Source: Chinchilla lanigera (taxonomy: Eukaryota > Chordata > Mammalia > Rodentia > Chinchillidae). From it: DNA of 64,000 nucleotides. Each line of letters begins with the position of its first letter. Position 1 is the stretch's first letter. Below are positions 33,151-44,025 of this stretch, piece by piece. The stretch lies in NCBI RefSeq assembly GCF_000276665.1, contig NW_004955476.1, positions 8,628,746 through 8,692,745 on the forward strand, in the 5' to 3' direction. The notes beneath the pieces are model-generated. The model did not search any database. It saw only the letters and a list, made by a program, of their open reading frames with translations, and was not told where the DNA came from. The position numbers and the translations under genes were made by a program.

Positions 33151-34763
33151 ATGTTCCAAACTCATTATGAACCAGTATAAAATACTTTTAAGCATTCAAA
33201 TAACCCAACCTCAAAAAGACTACGATGACTTTGTTCCTATAAGCTACTAGTGACCTCATCCATACTTATTTCAAAGACAGCAGCTCTTCATTGTTCATAG
33301 GGAAATCCACCTACTCTCTACAATTTACTTATAACCCAAATATCAATATTCACACTGCTGTCATTGTTCATCACGCACATGCATACAGGGTGTGACAAAA
33401 TATTCAAGCCACATGAGGTGTGTGTTCCTATTCAAAGCCAAACAAGGCAGTACTCTGACATTCTTGCTGTCCACTTATTATCACATTTATAAAAAGCTTC
33501 TTAGGTGTTTTTAAAACTTTTCTTTTAAAATTGACCCCAAAGAATAGTACTGGAGTTCATCTAATGTCCCTAAGCCCAAGAAGTCTATGCACTTTAGGAA
33601 GGAAACAGAGTTAAATAAGCTTTGTTCAGACGAGGATAATAGCATCTTTGTCCTTGAGTTCAGTGTTACTGAGCCAGCAGTATATATCAAAGCAAGCATC
33701 ATCAAGCAGAAGCACACACACAAAAAGGTTATGTATTGATAAGTTATTGTCTTAAGACACTGCAAAAAACTAATGGTGCTATTTCCCCATGGAGCCTGAA
33801 AAATTCTTCCTAAAAATCACTCTTCTAAAGAATTTTGTTTGTAAATTTGTGAAATAATTTTATTTTCAGACAGTGTGGCAGATGCTCACCAAAATATTTG
33901 GGGTGATAATAATAATGTAAGATACAGCTAAATATTGAGGATTCTGTCCTTTCCTAGTAATAATACTTCTCTCTGCTATTTCTCAATTTCTCTTCATTTT
34001 CTAACTCATTTCTATTTGAGTTGTATCTGGGCAGTTCAAGAGTCCATTTGATGCTATAACTGTTTCCAAAAACATTATTTTACAGGTCCCTCACTTCCTA
34101 TCACCCACGAAAACACTTAGGTCCACTCAGTGCTCATCCAGTCTGTTCAGTATTCTGTCTCTGGGAATGTAGTAATGTCGTTTTGACAGAAGTATATTTT
34201 CACATCTTAATAGATCTGAAAACCTGCTTAGAGAGTAGAGTAGAGGTGTGGGAGCCATGCAATCCTAAATTTCCCAATTTAAAAAAAAGCCTAAAACCCT
34301 GTGAGCTGAGCCATCTGTGGACAATTTGACAGACAGATATAAGCGGAAGGGTGGGAGACAGAAAGGTTCTCTTGATATTTCACTCCTTGTGCTAACAACA
34401 GATTGCTAGAGTTACTGCTTTCAAATCCTGCAAATATTGAAGCTATTGCAAGCCCATACAAGTGATGGGTTTTATAATAGCTCACAACTACAAGTTAAAT
34501 AGTAAGAAATAAACCTTGCTTAACAAAGAGCAATGTTTATTTGGTGGAAAAATACATTGGAATACTAACTTGTATTGCACCCTCACTGCTGTACAGAACT
34601 CACACCTCTTCGCCTAAAGTAAGTACCAGCGTTTTCGTCTTGCTTTTTTTCCAGAAAAAAAAAAAATGCAGAATATCCAAAAGATCAGATCCTATGGAAC
34701 ATTTGTTTTAAAACATCTGGGCATAAGAGAATATGGAATTGGGTTATCTAAGAAGAAAAGAGA
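33151..34763. other. Unannotated intergenic sequence
   Basis: AT-rich, about 1.6 kb, with no gene or repeat family recognised. Confidence 0.4.
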
Positions 34764-34918
34764 AGCCATTCGTGGTGGCACACACCTGCAATAGCAGCAT
34801 TCAAGAAGCTGAGGCAGGAGGATTGAGGATTTGAGGGCTAGCTGCTCTGCATCATGAGTTCTAGGCCAATCTGGACTCCACAGCAAGATCCTATCTCAAA
34901 AAAGAAGAGGAAAAGGAG
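34764..34918 (+). mobile_element. B1 SINE
   Basis: Forward B1: 'CGTGGTGGCACACACCTGCA', 'AAGCTGAGGCAGGAGGATTG' and 'CAGCAAGATCCTATCTCAAA' with an A-rich tail. An extra internal segment lies between 34830 and 34865. AG-rich flanks (AAGAAGAAAAGAG before, AAGAAGAGGAAAAG after) may be a target duplication. Confidence 0.85.
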
Positions 34919-35704
34919 AGGGACCGCAAGGTGGGCATTTGGAGGAGAGAGTTTTTCTGGAGATTGGGAGGGTAGGAGTCTGGGGAGTTCATAGGGAATG
35001 GGAGTGCTTTACTGGCCCCGTCTTCTACAACAGGGGACGCTGCAGATCACAGGGGAAATGACAGCAGGGTGACTCCTAGGAGCTGGCCAGCGAGAGACTG
35101 CAGCCCCTGGCCACAGCACAGATGTACGCACTCTTTGATGGGGGCGGGAAAAGCATATGTTTATAGCCCACTTGGGGGATTGCATAATAAGACCCTGGAA
35201 GTGCGTGCGTGTGTATGTATGTGTGCGTGCATGTGCATGTATGTGTGTGTGCGTATGTGTGAGTTCTGGCTTCTCTCCCTCTTCTTATAAAGCCACCAAC
35301 ATCAAATCATGAGTCTGATGACATTATCTAACCTAGCCACACCCCAAGGGCTCCATTTCTAAACATCATGCTCAGATCATACTTCACCCATTTACTGTCT
35401 CCCAACAGGGACTAAATTTCGATACATAGACCCCAGGGACAGCACAAACCATATCCAAGCCACAGCACCATGTGAGAGTGAGGACCAGCATGTGCTGGTG
35501 ACCAGGAGGCTATTCTGCAAACATTCTTCAAATGTGATTCTGACCTGAACCTGAAATCCTCATAAGAACATGAACATGTCTTTACTGTTTTAACAGGTTG
35601 GAGGAAGTTCTAAGTAACTGATCTTATTTTTAAAAAAAAAAAGAGATTGTACTTCTTGCTCTGTGTCATAGGTATAGCTCACAGCCAAACGTTAACTCCT
35701 GTAA
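34919..35704. other. Unannotated intergenic sequence
   Basis: No gene or repeat family recognised apart from the TG-rich patch at 35201-35261. Confidence 0.4.
35201..35261. repeat. Imperfect (TG)n / (TGCG, TGTA)n tract
   Basis: About 60 bp of alternating purine-pyrimidine sequence mixing TG, CG and TA steps. Alternating tracts of this kind favour Z-DNA. Confidence 0.9.
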
Positions 35705-35870
35705 GCCTCGTTACCACTCTGTGGCCTAGAAATTATGAAACGCACTTGGCAGGTGGAGAAAGTAAGGCACAGAGAAACCGAGTTTTACTTAACAGTCCCA
35801 GCTCTGAGAAGTAGCAGAGCTGAGATTTGGACCCAACAACCAGACCAGGCTCTCAGATACACTATTCTGT
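35705..35870 (-). repeat. MIR SINE fragment
   Basis: Inverted MIR: 'GGTGGAGAAAGTAAGGCACA', 'GAGAAACCGAG', 'AGTAGCAGAGCTGAGATTTG' and 'GACCCAACAACCAGACCAGG'. Confidence 0.7.
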
Positions 35871-36119
35871 CCATCCCCTCACATGGTCATCAGGCCATGG
35901 GACTCTTAAAAAAGTTCTGAGCCACAAGTATTTACCGTGCACATATTTTATGTGCCCTCAGCCACTTGAGAGCTAGCATGCTTCTTCTTTGTGTGTCTCA
36001 CCGTGCCCGAGTCTGACTCCAGGAAAACAAATCACTCACATGGATACATAAAACTGAAATCCGTTCACAAAGCAGATCTGCATATATGTGTGTGCAGGGA
36101 GACACTTATAACGTGTCAA

Positions 36120-36345
36120 ACTTAGATATATGACCAGGGTTGATCGAATTAAATGCGAGTATCTTTATTAAATCCTCAAACTGTGATAATGGCATATTGC
36201 AATACATTCCTGCTAGAGATGTATTGACATTTTTCATTATCTGTTTTCTTCTGAACATCAGAGTGTGTAATAAAAATGGTAATTAGATGCATTCTTAAAA
36301 TGCAGCTAATAAGCTGCCTCTGCACGTCACCCTGAGTGGTATTTC
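36120..36345. promoter_or_regulatory. Candidate conserved noncoding element with homeodomain-like sites
   Basis: Non-repetitive block with clean AT-rich motifs: 'ATCGAATTAAATG', 'GCATATTGCAAT', 'ATGGTAATTAGATGC' (TAATTA core) and an inverted pair AGCTAATAAGCT. It runs directly into the CpG cluster. The regulatory role is an inference. Confidence 0.3.
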
Positions 36346-36525
36346 AGAGCTCTTCGGGGCAGGGGCCGCGGAAGACACGTAAAGAGCAGGTCACAGCGGC
36401 GCGGCGCGAGCTGTTGTGCACATCAGCGCCCGCTTCGGACCTGAGGGACCTGAGCTGCCCCTGGCTGCAGGGCTCCCTGCTGCCCATCCGGGCCCGGCCA
36501 TGGCCAGAGTGACTCTCTCTGGGCA
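36346..36525. promoter_or_regulatory. Small CpG cluster
   Basis: About 15 CpG in 180 bp, including the string GCGGCGCGGCGCGAG, in a region where CpG is otherwise rare. No TATA box or initiator is obvious. It could be a short CpG island, an alternative promoter or an unmethylated enhancer core. Three overlapping minus frames here are shadows of GC richness. Confidence 0.4.
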
Positions 36526-36599
36526 TGCAGAGCGCAGGCAAACTTCAAAATGAAAAAGAAGGAGGCTTTGGTGATGCCTTGTGGGGAAGCTGTGATGAG

Positions 36600-36800
36600 A
36601 AGGGGGCACTCTATATCCTTGGTCGGGGGGCACATTTCGCTTTCTCTGATTGGTGCTACATTGGAAACAGAGATTAAAAAAAAAAAAAAAACAACTGGGG
36701 AGCTGTCAATTGTTAGCCAAGCCTGGCTATTTAGTGCTGCTCATTGTAGGAATTACTGCTCTGCTTCCTGGGATGGTTGCTAGGGACCACGGTGGCCGAA
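36600..36800. promoter_or_regulatory. Candidate regulatory block beside CpG cluster
   Basis: Contains a CCAAT box in inverse form (CTGATTGGTGC), an A16 run, CAATTG, and 'GGTTGCTAGGGACC', which resembles one half of an RFX X-box. No repeat family is visible. Confidence 0.25.
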
Positions 36801-37119
36801 TTCTTAGAAGCCTGACTTACAAATCATAGACTGTTTACTGCAGATAACGGGGCAGTTTCCTGGGCTGGGTGTTTATGTGTCTTGTCGTTGTCCCTTTGGA
36901 TGCTTTGTCTGTGACTACAGATAGAAAACTGAGAAACCATGGGATGTGAGCGCTCTAACCGGTCTGAGCTCCTATAGAGGGTTTCCAGCAGTTAGTGAAG
37001 AGTTCTCCACTGTCATATGTAATATCTGTGCTCTTAGACATGCATGTATGTGTTCAATGTATGCATTATGATAGGCAATATTTAATTATATCTCATTCGT
37101 CTGAGCTATTCCAGGAAGA

Positions 37120-37122
<3 letters not shown>

Positions 37123-37159
<37 letters not shown>
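37123..37159. repeat. (TG)n microsatellite
   Basis: About 18 TG units, abutting the tail of an inverted SINE. Confidence 0.95.
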
Positions 37160-37262
37160 GTGCACTGGGGATTAAATCCTGAGCCTCAGTACTGAGATAC
37201 ATTTCTAACCCTTTTTAGTTTTTAATTTTTTCTTTTGAGACAAGGTGTCCCTAAGTTGCCCA
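37160..37262 (-). mobile_element. B1-ID dimeric SINE, truncated
   Basis: On the plus strand: an ID end ('GCACTGGGGATTAAATCCTG' then 'AGCCTCAGTACTGAGATAC'), a T-rich linker, and the first part of an inverted B1 ('GAGACAAGGTGTCCCTAAG', 'TTGCCCAGG'). On the minus strand this is B1 tail plus ID, 5'-truncated inside the B1. The adjacent TG run probably grew from its 3' tail. Confidence 0.8.
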
Positions 37263-37925
37263 GGAAAAACTGCAATCTGACATACATAACAGCATGATAT
37301 TCAGTACAGTACTGACTAAACTTCATTTTATTCCTTTCTAAAATGTGAACAATAATAATAAATAATACAAATAATTACATCTTAAGTATAAGAAAAGCTC
37401 ACCTAGAAGAACAAATCAAACATTTTAACCCAAAGAATATTATACTCATAAGAACTTTTTTAGATATTAAATTTGTTGTACATGATTTCGTTTTCAGTCT
37501 CTAATTTGAATAGCCAAATTGCCATATAAAAGCATTAGTAGTCTCTTCTTGGTACTTTCGCTATGTTTACCTTACTTTAGTTTATAATGAATCTGAGTTA
37601 ATCATAATGAGACTATTCCTATTTCTGACTTAAAAGCACAAATAAAATAGCTTTGATTCTTAACAAAGCTGGGTGCTAGTCACCCACATAGATAGTTTTT
37701 CTTCAGAATGACTGGCTTCCTCTATGTTATTTCACTGGGAATATCATTTCAAACCTGGAATACAACTCATTAAATTTCTTCCTGTATTTATTTGAATAAC
37801 AAAGCTCCGCTCCAGTTAATTTATCTCCCAGATTTTTATGCAGCCTCAGAAACATAAAAAAGTTGAATAGTTATAAATACCTTATGTACTTGTGATAAAC
37901 TATGACCTAACCCATCAGAAAGTCA
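37263..37925. other. Unannotated intergenic sequence
   Basis: AT-rich, with no gene or repeat recognised. Confidence 0.4.
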
Positions 37926-37929
37926 GGAA

Positions 37930-38080
37930 GGTCTAGTGGCTAATACATGAGCAGATCTGAATTCTGACTGTGCTCTTCACTCTGTGGTATGACCTTGAGG
38001 CTGTTATCCACGTAACTGATTTAGTCTCAGTTTTTTAAATCTCTAAAATGGAGGATAATAATAGCCTTTGCTTGGCTAAT
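37930..38080 (+). repeat. MIR SINE
   Basis: Forward MIR: 'AGTGGCTAATACATGAGCAG', 'TGAATTCTGACTGTGCTCTT', 'TGGTATGACCTTGAGG', 'CTCAGTTTTTTAAATCTCTA' and 'AAATGGAGGATAATAATAGC'. Confidence 0.8.
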
Positions 38081-40024
38081 GTCATTAGGGGTGTCTAGTC
38101 TAAGTAACAAAAGCTATACCGTGTCCTCGGTAATTACATGATGTAGTTGCTCTGAGAAAAAGGTTACTGCGTCTCCCCCATCAATTAAGACCATCAGTCA
38201 CACTTGATTAAGTCAGCCCATTTCCACGCGCTCAGCAGCTGGGCTGCTCGCGAGGGAAGCACCGTTCCAAGGGGATGTGCTTCACTGCAACAGGAGAGCT
38301 ACTCAGTCCATGACCTCTGGGTACCTGAGCACACTAATATTCAGTCAAATTCTGCTGCTACCCAGGGGAGGCCCAGGCTCTGCAATCCAAGAACCTCATT
38401 GCTTTTTACTAATATTACTTCTAAACCTAGAATTCTTTGTTTTAAACATGACTGCATCTGATAAGAGTTATTTTACTTCCTATATTATCTGATTCTCTAT
38501 TCCAAACGTGCAATGAACACGTAATACCTTTATGCATTAAAATTACATTAAAGAAAAAAAGAGAAAATGCCATCACATCGAGCTGTGTGACGCCAGTCCC
38601 TTAGATCAAGATGGCTGCTCTGCAAAACAGAGCCTTGTACCGTGACAGACCACTTTATCCTGAAATAGGAAAGGGGAAGAAAACTGATCTTAAGAATGAC
38701 CTTAAGAATCAGAGTTCTAAAGTGGGGCTTGGGCCAAAATTATCCATGAAGCAAAATACCGCACACACCCCAAATCATTTCATTTTTCTATATCATAAGT
38801 TAATGCAAGTATTCCCCGTTCCTCCTACTGTCTCCCTTGTGGACACTTGTAAGGAGCATATTAGAAAATCCCTCCTTTTTACTCATTAACCAAGGAAAAC
38901 TCCTTCTCCGTGTGTCTGTGCTCCTTCCCGGATGCTGGCTTAGTTCCAGCCCGGGTTCAGTGTGGTAAGGGTTGGCTGACATCAATGCTGTAGGCGGTCA
39001 TTCCATTCAAAACAGCCCCTCCTTGTAGAGGCTTCACTCTCTTCTGTCCACCTCCCCCTCACAGGTGACTGGGACAGAAGTCAGTTTCCTCTTCTGGGGC
39101 TTGAGTTCAAGTCACAGACAGCACAGCATTTGCTCGTGTGACTAGAACTGAGGCAATGTCAGCTACAAGTCAGTGAGTCCCTGAAGCCAACCCCTTCCCT
39201 TCCAAGATCTGTCCATCACTTTCTGTGTCTTTGTCCTCGTGTCCACACCTCCCTCTTCATGACTCAAAGTAGGTAGCCTTACTCATCTGTGCTACAGTTC
39301 TTCCATTTTCTCTTTGCTTGGCTTGGTCCCTGCTTCCTTGGTATTGTAATTTTAACATGTACTTTTCTCTATCAGGTGAATTCCCTAACAGGATGATTTG
39401 GGAAAACATTTCTCACAATACTCTTAAAATTCATCCCCCTTCCATGATCGGTTTCCTGGGACTGAATTGGGAAATGTCGTTTGATTCTCTAAGAATTCTG
39501 GTAGATGTGCTCTCAGTCCAGGAAGGTCTTTAGATGGTCACAGGAGGTCACTTTTCCTCAGGAGTGTTGATTTCCCCAGCAGGAATCGGGTTAGGACCAG
39601 CGCATAATTGCAGCCCTCAATACCCTGACTTCCCCCAATGTACTCCTATCTTAGAATTCCCAAAGGAGCACGTGGCTGTGTGCACAAGGACCCTGACTAT
39701 GCGTGAGAACAATTCCACCTGTTCCACTTAGCGAGCGGTCAACCAGGATGGACTCGTCGAAGCCTGTCTTCTCTCTGTCATCCGCCCAGGTCCTACTAGG
39801 CAGATCACGTCTGTCTGCAAACAAGATGCCTCGGTAGCAGCTTCCTTGCTGGAATCACTTTCTGCTGCTGAACTCAAGATTTTCCACCTTAAAATTAAGT
39901 TTGGGTTAACTGTTCTCTAGGGATGCTCTCCATTTCATAATTCCAAGAATTTCTTCCTACAGAGGGGCAGTCAAGGGAAATAACTTAGATACTGCAGTTC
40001 TAAGAAACATATGGAAAAAAATTA
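38081..40024. other. Unannotated intergenic sequence
   Basis: About 1.9 kb with no gene or repeat family recognised. The stretch near 38180-38270 (containing 'CAATTAAGACCATCAG' and 'CTTGATTAAGTCAGCCC') is non-repetitive and might be conserved. Confidence 0.4.
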
Positions 40025-40195
40025 AGTTAGGTGTGGTGGTACATAGCTATAATTCCAGTACATGGAAGGCTGAGGCAGGAGGATGGCCATGAATCTGAGG
40101 CCAGCATGAGCTACATAGTGAGTTCAAGACCAGACTGAACTACATAGTGAGACCGTGTCTCAAAAATCCAAAACAGAACAAAAATAACCCCAGAA
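40025..40195 (+). mobile_element. B1 SINE with 29-bp internal duplication
   Basis: Forward B1: 'GTTAGGTGTGGTGGTACATA', 'GGCTGAGGCAGGAGGATGGC' and 'TAGTGAGACCGTGTCTCAAA' with an A-rich tail. The strings TGAGCTACATAGTGAG at 40107 and TGAACTACATAGTGAG at 40136 are 29 bp apart, the internal duplication known from one B1 lineage. Confidence 0.9.
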
Positions 40196-40289
40196 ATATA
40201 GGGAAAATATAAATCATACCATGTTAATGAATATATATATATAAAATTTTTAGGTCATAAACTAGAAAATGAGTTTTATTTAGTGAAAG

Positions 40290-40490
40290 TAGTAGCACAG
40301 TGTGGATGAAAAGTTTTAGTCGTACAGATCTGAGTTTGAAATCCAGATCAGTTGCTTACTTTCTCTGCAAAATAAGGCATATTATTTCACCTCTGTCGCT
40401 TTATACATCTGTAAAATAAGACAAATGGTGCTCTCCATGAGCTAACATTTATAAAGCCCTTAGAATATGAACACAACTTATAATTATTAC
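40290..40490 (+). repeat. MIR SINE
   Basis: Forward MIR: 'CAGATCTGAGTTTGAAATCC', 'AGTTGCTTACTTTCTCTGCA', 'CACCTCTGTCGCTTTATACA', 'TCTGTAAAATAAGACAAATG' and 'TAAAGCCCTTAGAATATGAA'. Confidence 0.75.
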
Positions 40491-41462
40491 AATAATATAA
40501 ATATTTCATAGAGCTTATAAATACCCAAATAATAGAACATTTCTTCTAAGACCCCAGCAGGACAGAGCTGTACAAGGGCTTGCATCACATCCTCTAGAAG
40601 GACCAGGAGAGGTCATATCACCGATGGAGAAAGAGCACTTACAATATTCAGGAGAAGGAAGTGAAGGCACTGGAAAGTCAAAAAGAAAATAATACAGTTT
40701 CTTTTTTTTTCTCAGTTTGCATAAGCAGCATCCTTTCCAAATGAAAGTGAAAGTCAGCAATTCAATATGCACTTTTGATTTCTAGTGACCTCATGGCAGA
40801 AATAGTGTTCTTTGTTCATGAGGAAAATAAATGTTCATCCTGGAAGGATCATGTTCATCTCTCTAGATCAGTTTTCTATGAACTCCTTGTGGATTCAGAT
40901 AAAACAGTATTTTAATGGTGAGATATACCTTAAAGATTTTATTTCCGTGATAATTCTTTTGACCCGGTTAGAAGCAAAATACTCACATTTTTAAAATTAC
41001 TTTAAAAGATCATTGTGTACTTGGATAGGTCTCTTTTCACTGGGATCCTCAGAGTAAGACAGAGACCACTCCCGATCTCTGAAACAGAAGGAATCAGTGT
41101 CAGGAACTGGTTATTACAGATGAAAGGGCTTGAAACTCAGCTAGGTGGTAGCAAGTCCATCCACAGATTAGAAGGACAGAAAGCCATTGCCAAGCTAGGG
41201 TGGAAGGACCATTAGGACTAGGTGGACCCCAAGAGGCCCACCCAAACCAGACACAGAGCTGTCAGGGAGGTAAAGCCCCAGGAGAGATTTCGTTGCTGCA
41301 AGAGATACCACTGGAAATTGAAGAAGGAGGGCGAGAGGCTCGCTGCATTCATTCTCCAATCTGTTCGCAGATTCATACCAGCCAAATCTATAACTCTAAA
41401 AACACACAGCTCTTTGAAGAAAATAGACAGCTATATAGCAAAAGGGCTAGCATGATCACTCA
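40491..41462. other. Unannotated intergenic sequence
   Basis: No gene or family recognised. Overlapping plus frames at 41015-41481 have no domain. Confidence 0.4.
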
Positions 41463-41982
41463 TTGTGAGGTGTCAACTTGATTTGGGTAGACACCTAACA
41501 GATTAGTAAACCTTGGGTGTGTCTATGGATGATTGACAGCTAGGTCCACAACTGAGGAGGAAAGAACTGCCCCAGATGTGGATGGCACCAACCAATAGGC
41601 ATGTAGCCTGGATGGAATAAAAAGGGAAAGAAGAAGGAAGTCTCCTCCTGTTCTCTTATGGGTTTTCACCACAGCCTTTGGATGTTCTCTCTAGTTCCTT
41701 CAGCCTTCCCATCCAGACCCTCTGGCTTTCCAACACAGACTCACAAAGGACTCTACAGTGAGCTCCAGAACTTTGACCTTTGGATCCTCCTGCTCTGCAG
41801 AGCTCAGAGGACCACTCTATATCCTTCCACCTCTGATCTAGCAGTGGCCACTGGGGCTCTTCTGCTTCTGAACCTGCAAGCCCACCTGGCCATTCTTCTG
41901 TATAATCACAGTTGCATACAGTATATATATATGATAGCATATTATATTAAATCCGTTCCACTGGTGAACCCTAACTAACACA
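41463..41982 (+). repeat. ERVL-type LTR (MLT2-like), near full length
   Basis: Starts 'TTGTGAGGTGTCAACTTGAT' and carries 'TTGGGTGTGTCTATGGATGA' and 'GGCACCAACCAATAGGCATG'. A long serine/proline-coding-like C/T-rich middle follows, then an 'ATTATATTAAATCC' polyadenylation-like region, and the end is 'GGTGAACCCTAACTAACACA'. The same family as 23994-24603, and uninterrupted here. A 106-codon frame inside it is incidental. Confidence 0.7.
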
Positions 41983-42634
41983 GCTGGGATGAGATCTGAG
42001 GGCAAAAAGGGCATTAGTCTCTCATCCCAGATTAAGCAGAACTTGTGTGTTCCCAGAGAACGTGGACTGCACCTGATTTCTGAGTGTACACCTACCACTA
42101 ACTCAAGACCACATGTGAGGCTGCCCTTCATGCACTGTCTGTGTGAATCAGTAAACAAGCTGGTTATACTGTCCACCACATGTGGTCTGATCATAGCTTT
42201 TCAACCACTTCCCACTCTACAGCCCTTGGCCACCAAGCCTCACGGCAACAATGGGTCTCATCTCTCATCTCCCTCCCGAGGTACTGTGGTGCAAAACCTC
42301 TGGGCCACAGCTGCATGGAGGCTGCGACTGGCACATGAATTTGTCCCTTCCTCACCATTTGTGGATGATCCTGAAGTGCTGTTGTGTGTAATCCCTCAAG
42401 CAAAACCATCTCATGATGTCAGAAACTCAGGTGCCCTGGATAGCAAATAGTGGTGCCCTTGGTAACAAACACTCCTAGCTGTGTCCCTCTTTTCTTGTCT
42501 CTTTCTCTCTTCTGCTTCTGAGGATAGTTTCCCCAGTAAGTCACGGTACATGAACTTTGCCTCCATTTGTTTCCTGGGGGAGCCCAGGCTGAGACCCTGG
42601 AAAAATGATGAGAAGGTACAGAGTTAAAAGTCAA
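41983..42634. other. Unclassified segment, possibly a decayed LTR
   Basis: Contains the longest plus frame of the window (41989-42450, 153 codons) but no domain, signal or splice context. The 3' part has 'CTCTTTCTCTCTTCTGCTTC' and 'TCCTGGGGGAGCCCAGG', which has the feel of an LTR end. I cannot classify it. Confidence 0.3.
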
Positions 42635-42850
42635 GAGTTGACTCTTGAACCAGCTCTGTGACCTTCAGATGTCCTTCAGTCCCTTAGGCCCCAAATTTTA
42701 TTTATTTACTCAGGCACCCTTACTGTGCACCCAGAGCCAAGCATGGTGATAGACACTAAGCTATACGTTTGAAAAGAAAGTGGTCTCAGTTCTCAAGGAC
42801 TTTATATATGAAAGAATGACAGAGGTGGAGATGAATAATGATATCCTCAT
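42635..42850 (+). repeat. MIR/L2 fragments
   Basis: A MIR-like core ('GAACCAGCTCTGTGACCTTC') is followed by an L2-like 3' string: 'TACTGTGCACCCAGAGCCAA', 'GCATGGTGATAGACACTAAG' and 'GTGGTCTCAGTTCTCAAGGA' ('ctactatgtgccaggcac ... ccctgccctcaagga'). Confidence 0.6.
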
Positions 42851-43059
42851 CTGCAAAGTAAGACTGTCCTCTATGTATCAGCATGTCAGTGATTAAGAAT
42901 TCAGAAAAGGAATATTTCATAAATGTTTCAAATCGTTAACCTCAGAGATAGGAAATCATTCTGAAACATGTCATATGTGTCATATACAGAAGTTTTAGCT
43001 AGAAATTGAATAACTGTGTCTTACATATATTTTCCTATACCATTTAAAAGTGAGATAGT
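42851..43059. other. Unannotated intergenic sequence
   Basis: AT-rich, no feature recognised. Confidence 0.4.
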
Positions 43060-43165
43060 TCATATAATCAGAGTATGTTCTACATTTGTGAAAATACCAC
43101 AATGATACATGATAGTCTGTATAATTGATATGCACTAATAAAAATGTACAAATAAAAATGAGAAA
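43060..43165 (+). mobile_element. Possible L1 3' end
   Basis: 'TTTGTGAAAATACCACAATG' and 'TGTATAATTGATATGCACTA' followed by ATAAAAATG and A-rich repeats look like a mammalian L1 3'UTR end. This differs from the three-copy family in the window. Confidence 0.4.
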
Positions 43166-43884
43166 GTTCTAAATTATATCTAAAACAACTACCCTCAGTA
43201 ATTTATCCTGCATCATCAAGGGTGTATGCAAAAACACAGACTTCTTTGTGCAAAGAAAATCATTGCATAAATAAAAGATAATGGAAATAACATAAATGTT
43301 CGACATATGCAAACTAAATTGTTAACGTACTTGTGATAGGATATTAATTAATCTCGAAATTTAACATAAATGTTTCTGACATAAAAAGAATGTTGGAGAA
43401 ATTTTAAATGGAAAAAGTTCACATTTTTAAACCAATAGATAGAATAGTACATCGGTAAAACTTTACATAAGTGTACATAAATACAGAAGAATATGTTAAC
43501 ATTAGTTGTCTGGGAATGGTAGTTTATCCTACATTACATTTTCCCACTATTTAAAATTTATTTTTGAGCATAAAGACCTAGAAAAATTTAAATGAGGAAG
43601 CTGAAGTGATGTAGCAGTCAGTTTACTCCTCAAGCACTGCTATAAAGGAGTGACACGTTATTTACTACACCACATACTTTATTCTGTTAATTTACCTTAA
43701 AATATCAGTGATATTTGATATTAGAAGAAAACCAAATTAAAAAACAAAAGCAAAATTCCCCTTTGTATTTTTTCATGTTAAACTTCCATTTTTATGGGGG
43801 ATGTTCACTGCTTAACGATTTGACATTAAGTTGGGATTCACCCTAAACAGTAAGTTTACCTGGAGTAGAACTTGGAAGCAAACT
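43166..43884. other. Unannotated intergenic sequence
   Basis: Very AT-rich, no feature recognised. Confidence 0.4.
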
Positions 43885-44025
43885 AATACAGTTTCAGAGA
43901 ACACATCTTGGAATCATTGAGTCCTGCTTTCAAATCCTAGTGTTTCATCTACTAGCTGTGTGAAATTCACAAGTTGTATCTCCATTTTTCTAACAAAAAA
44001 ATGGAAATAGTAGAACCTGGTAAGC
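43885..44025 (+). repeat. MIR SINE
   Basis: Forward MIR: 'TTGAGTCCTGCTTTCAAATC', 'TCATCTACTAGCTGTGTGAA', 'TTCACAAGTTGTATCTCCAT' and 'AAAAAATGGAAATAGTAGAA'. Confidence 0.75.

Noticed and set aside
36391..36635. Three overlapping minus frames near the CpG cluster
   Set aside because: All are short and overlap in different frames, as expected for GC-rich noncoding DNA.
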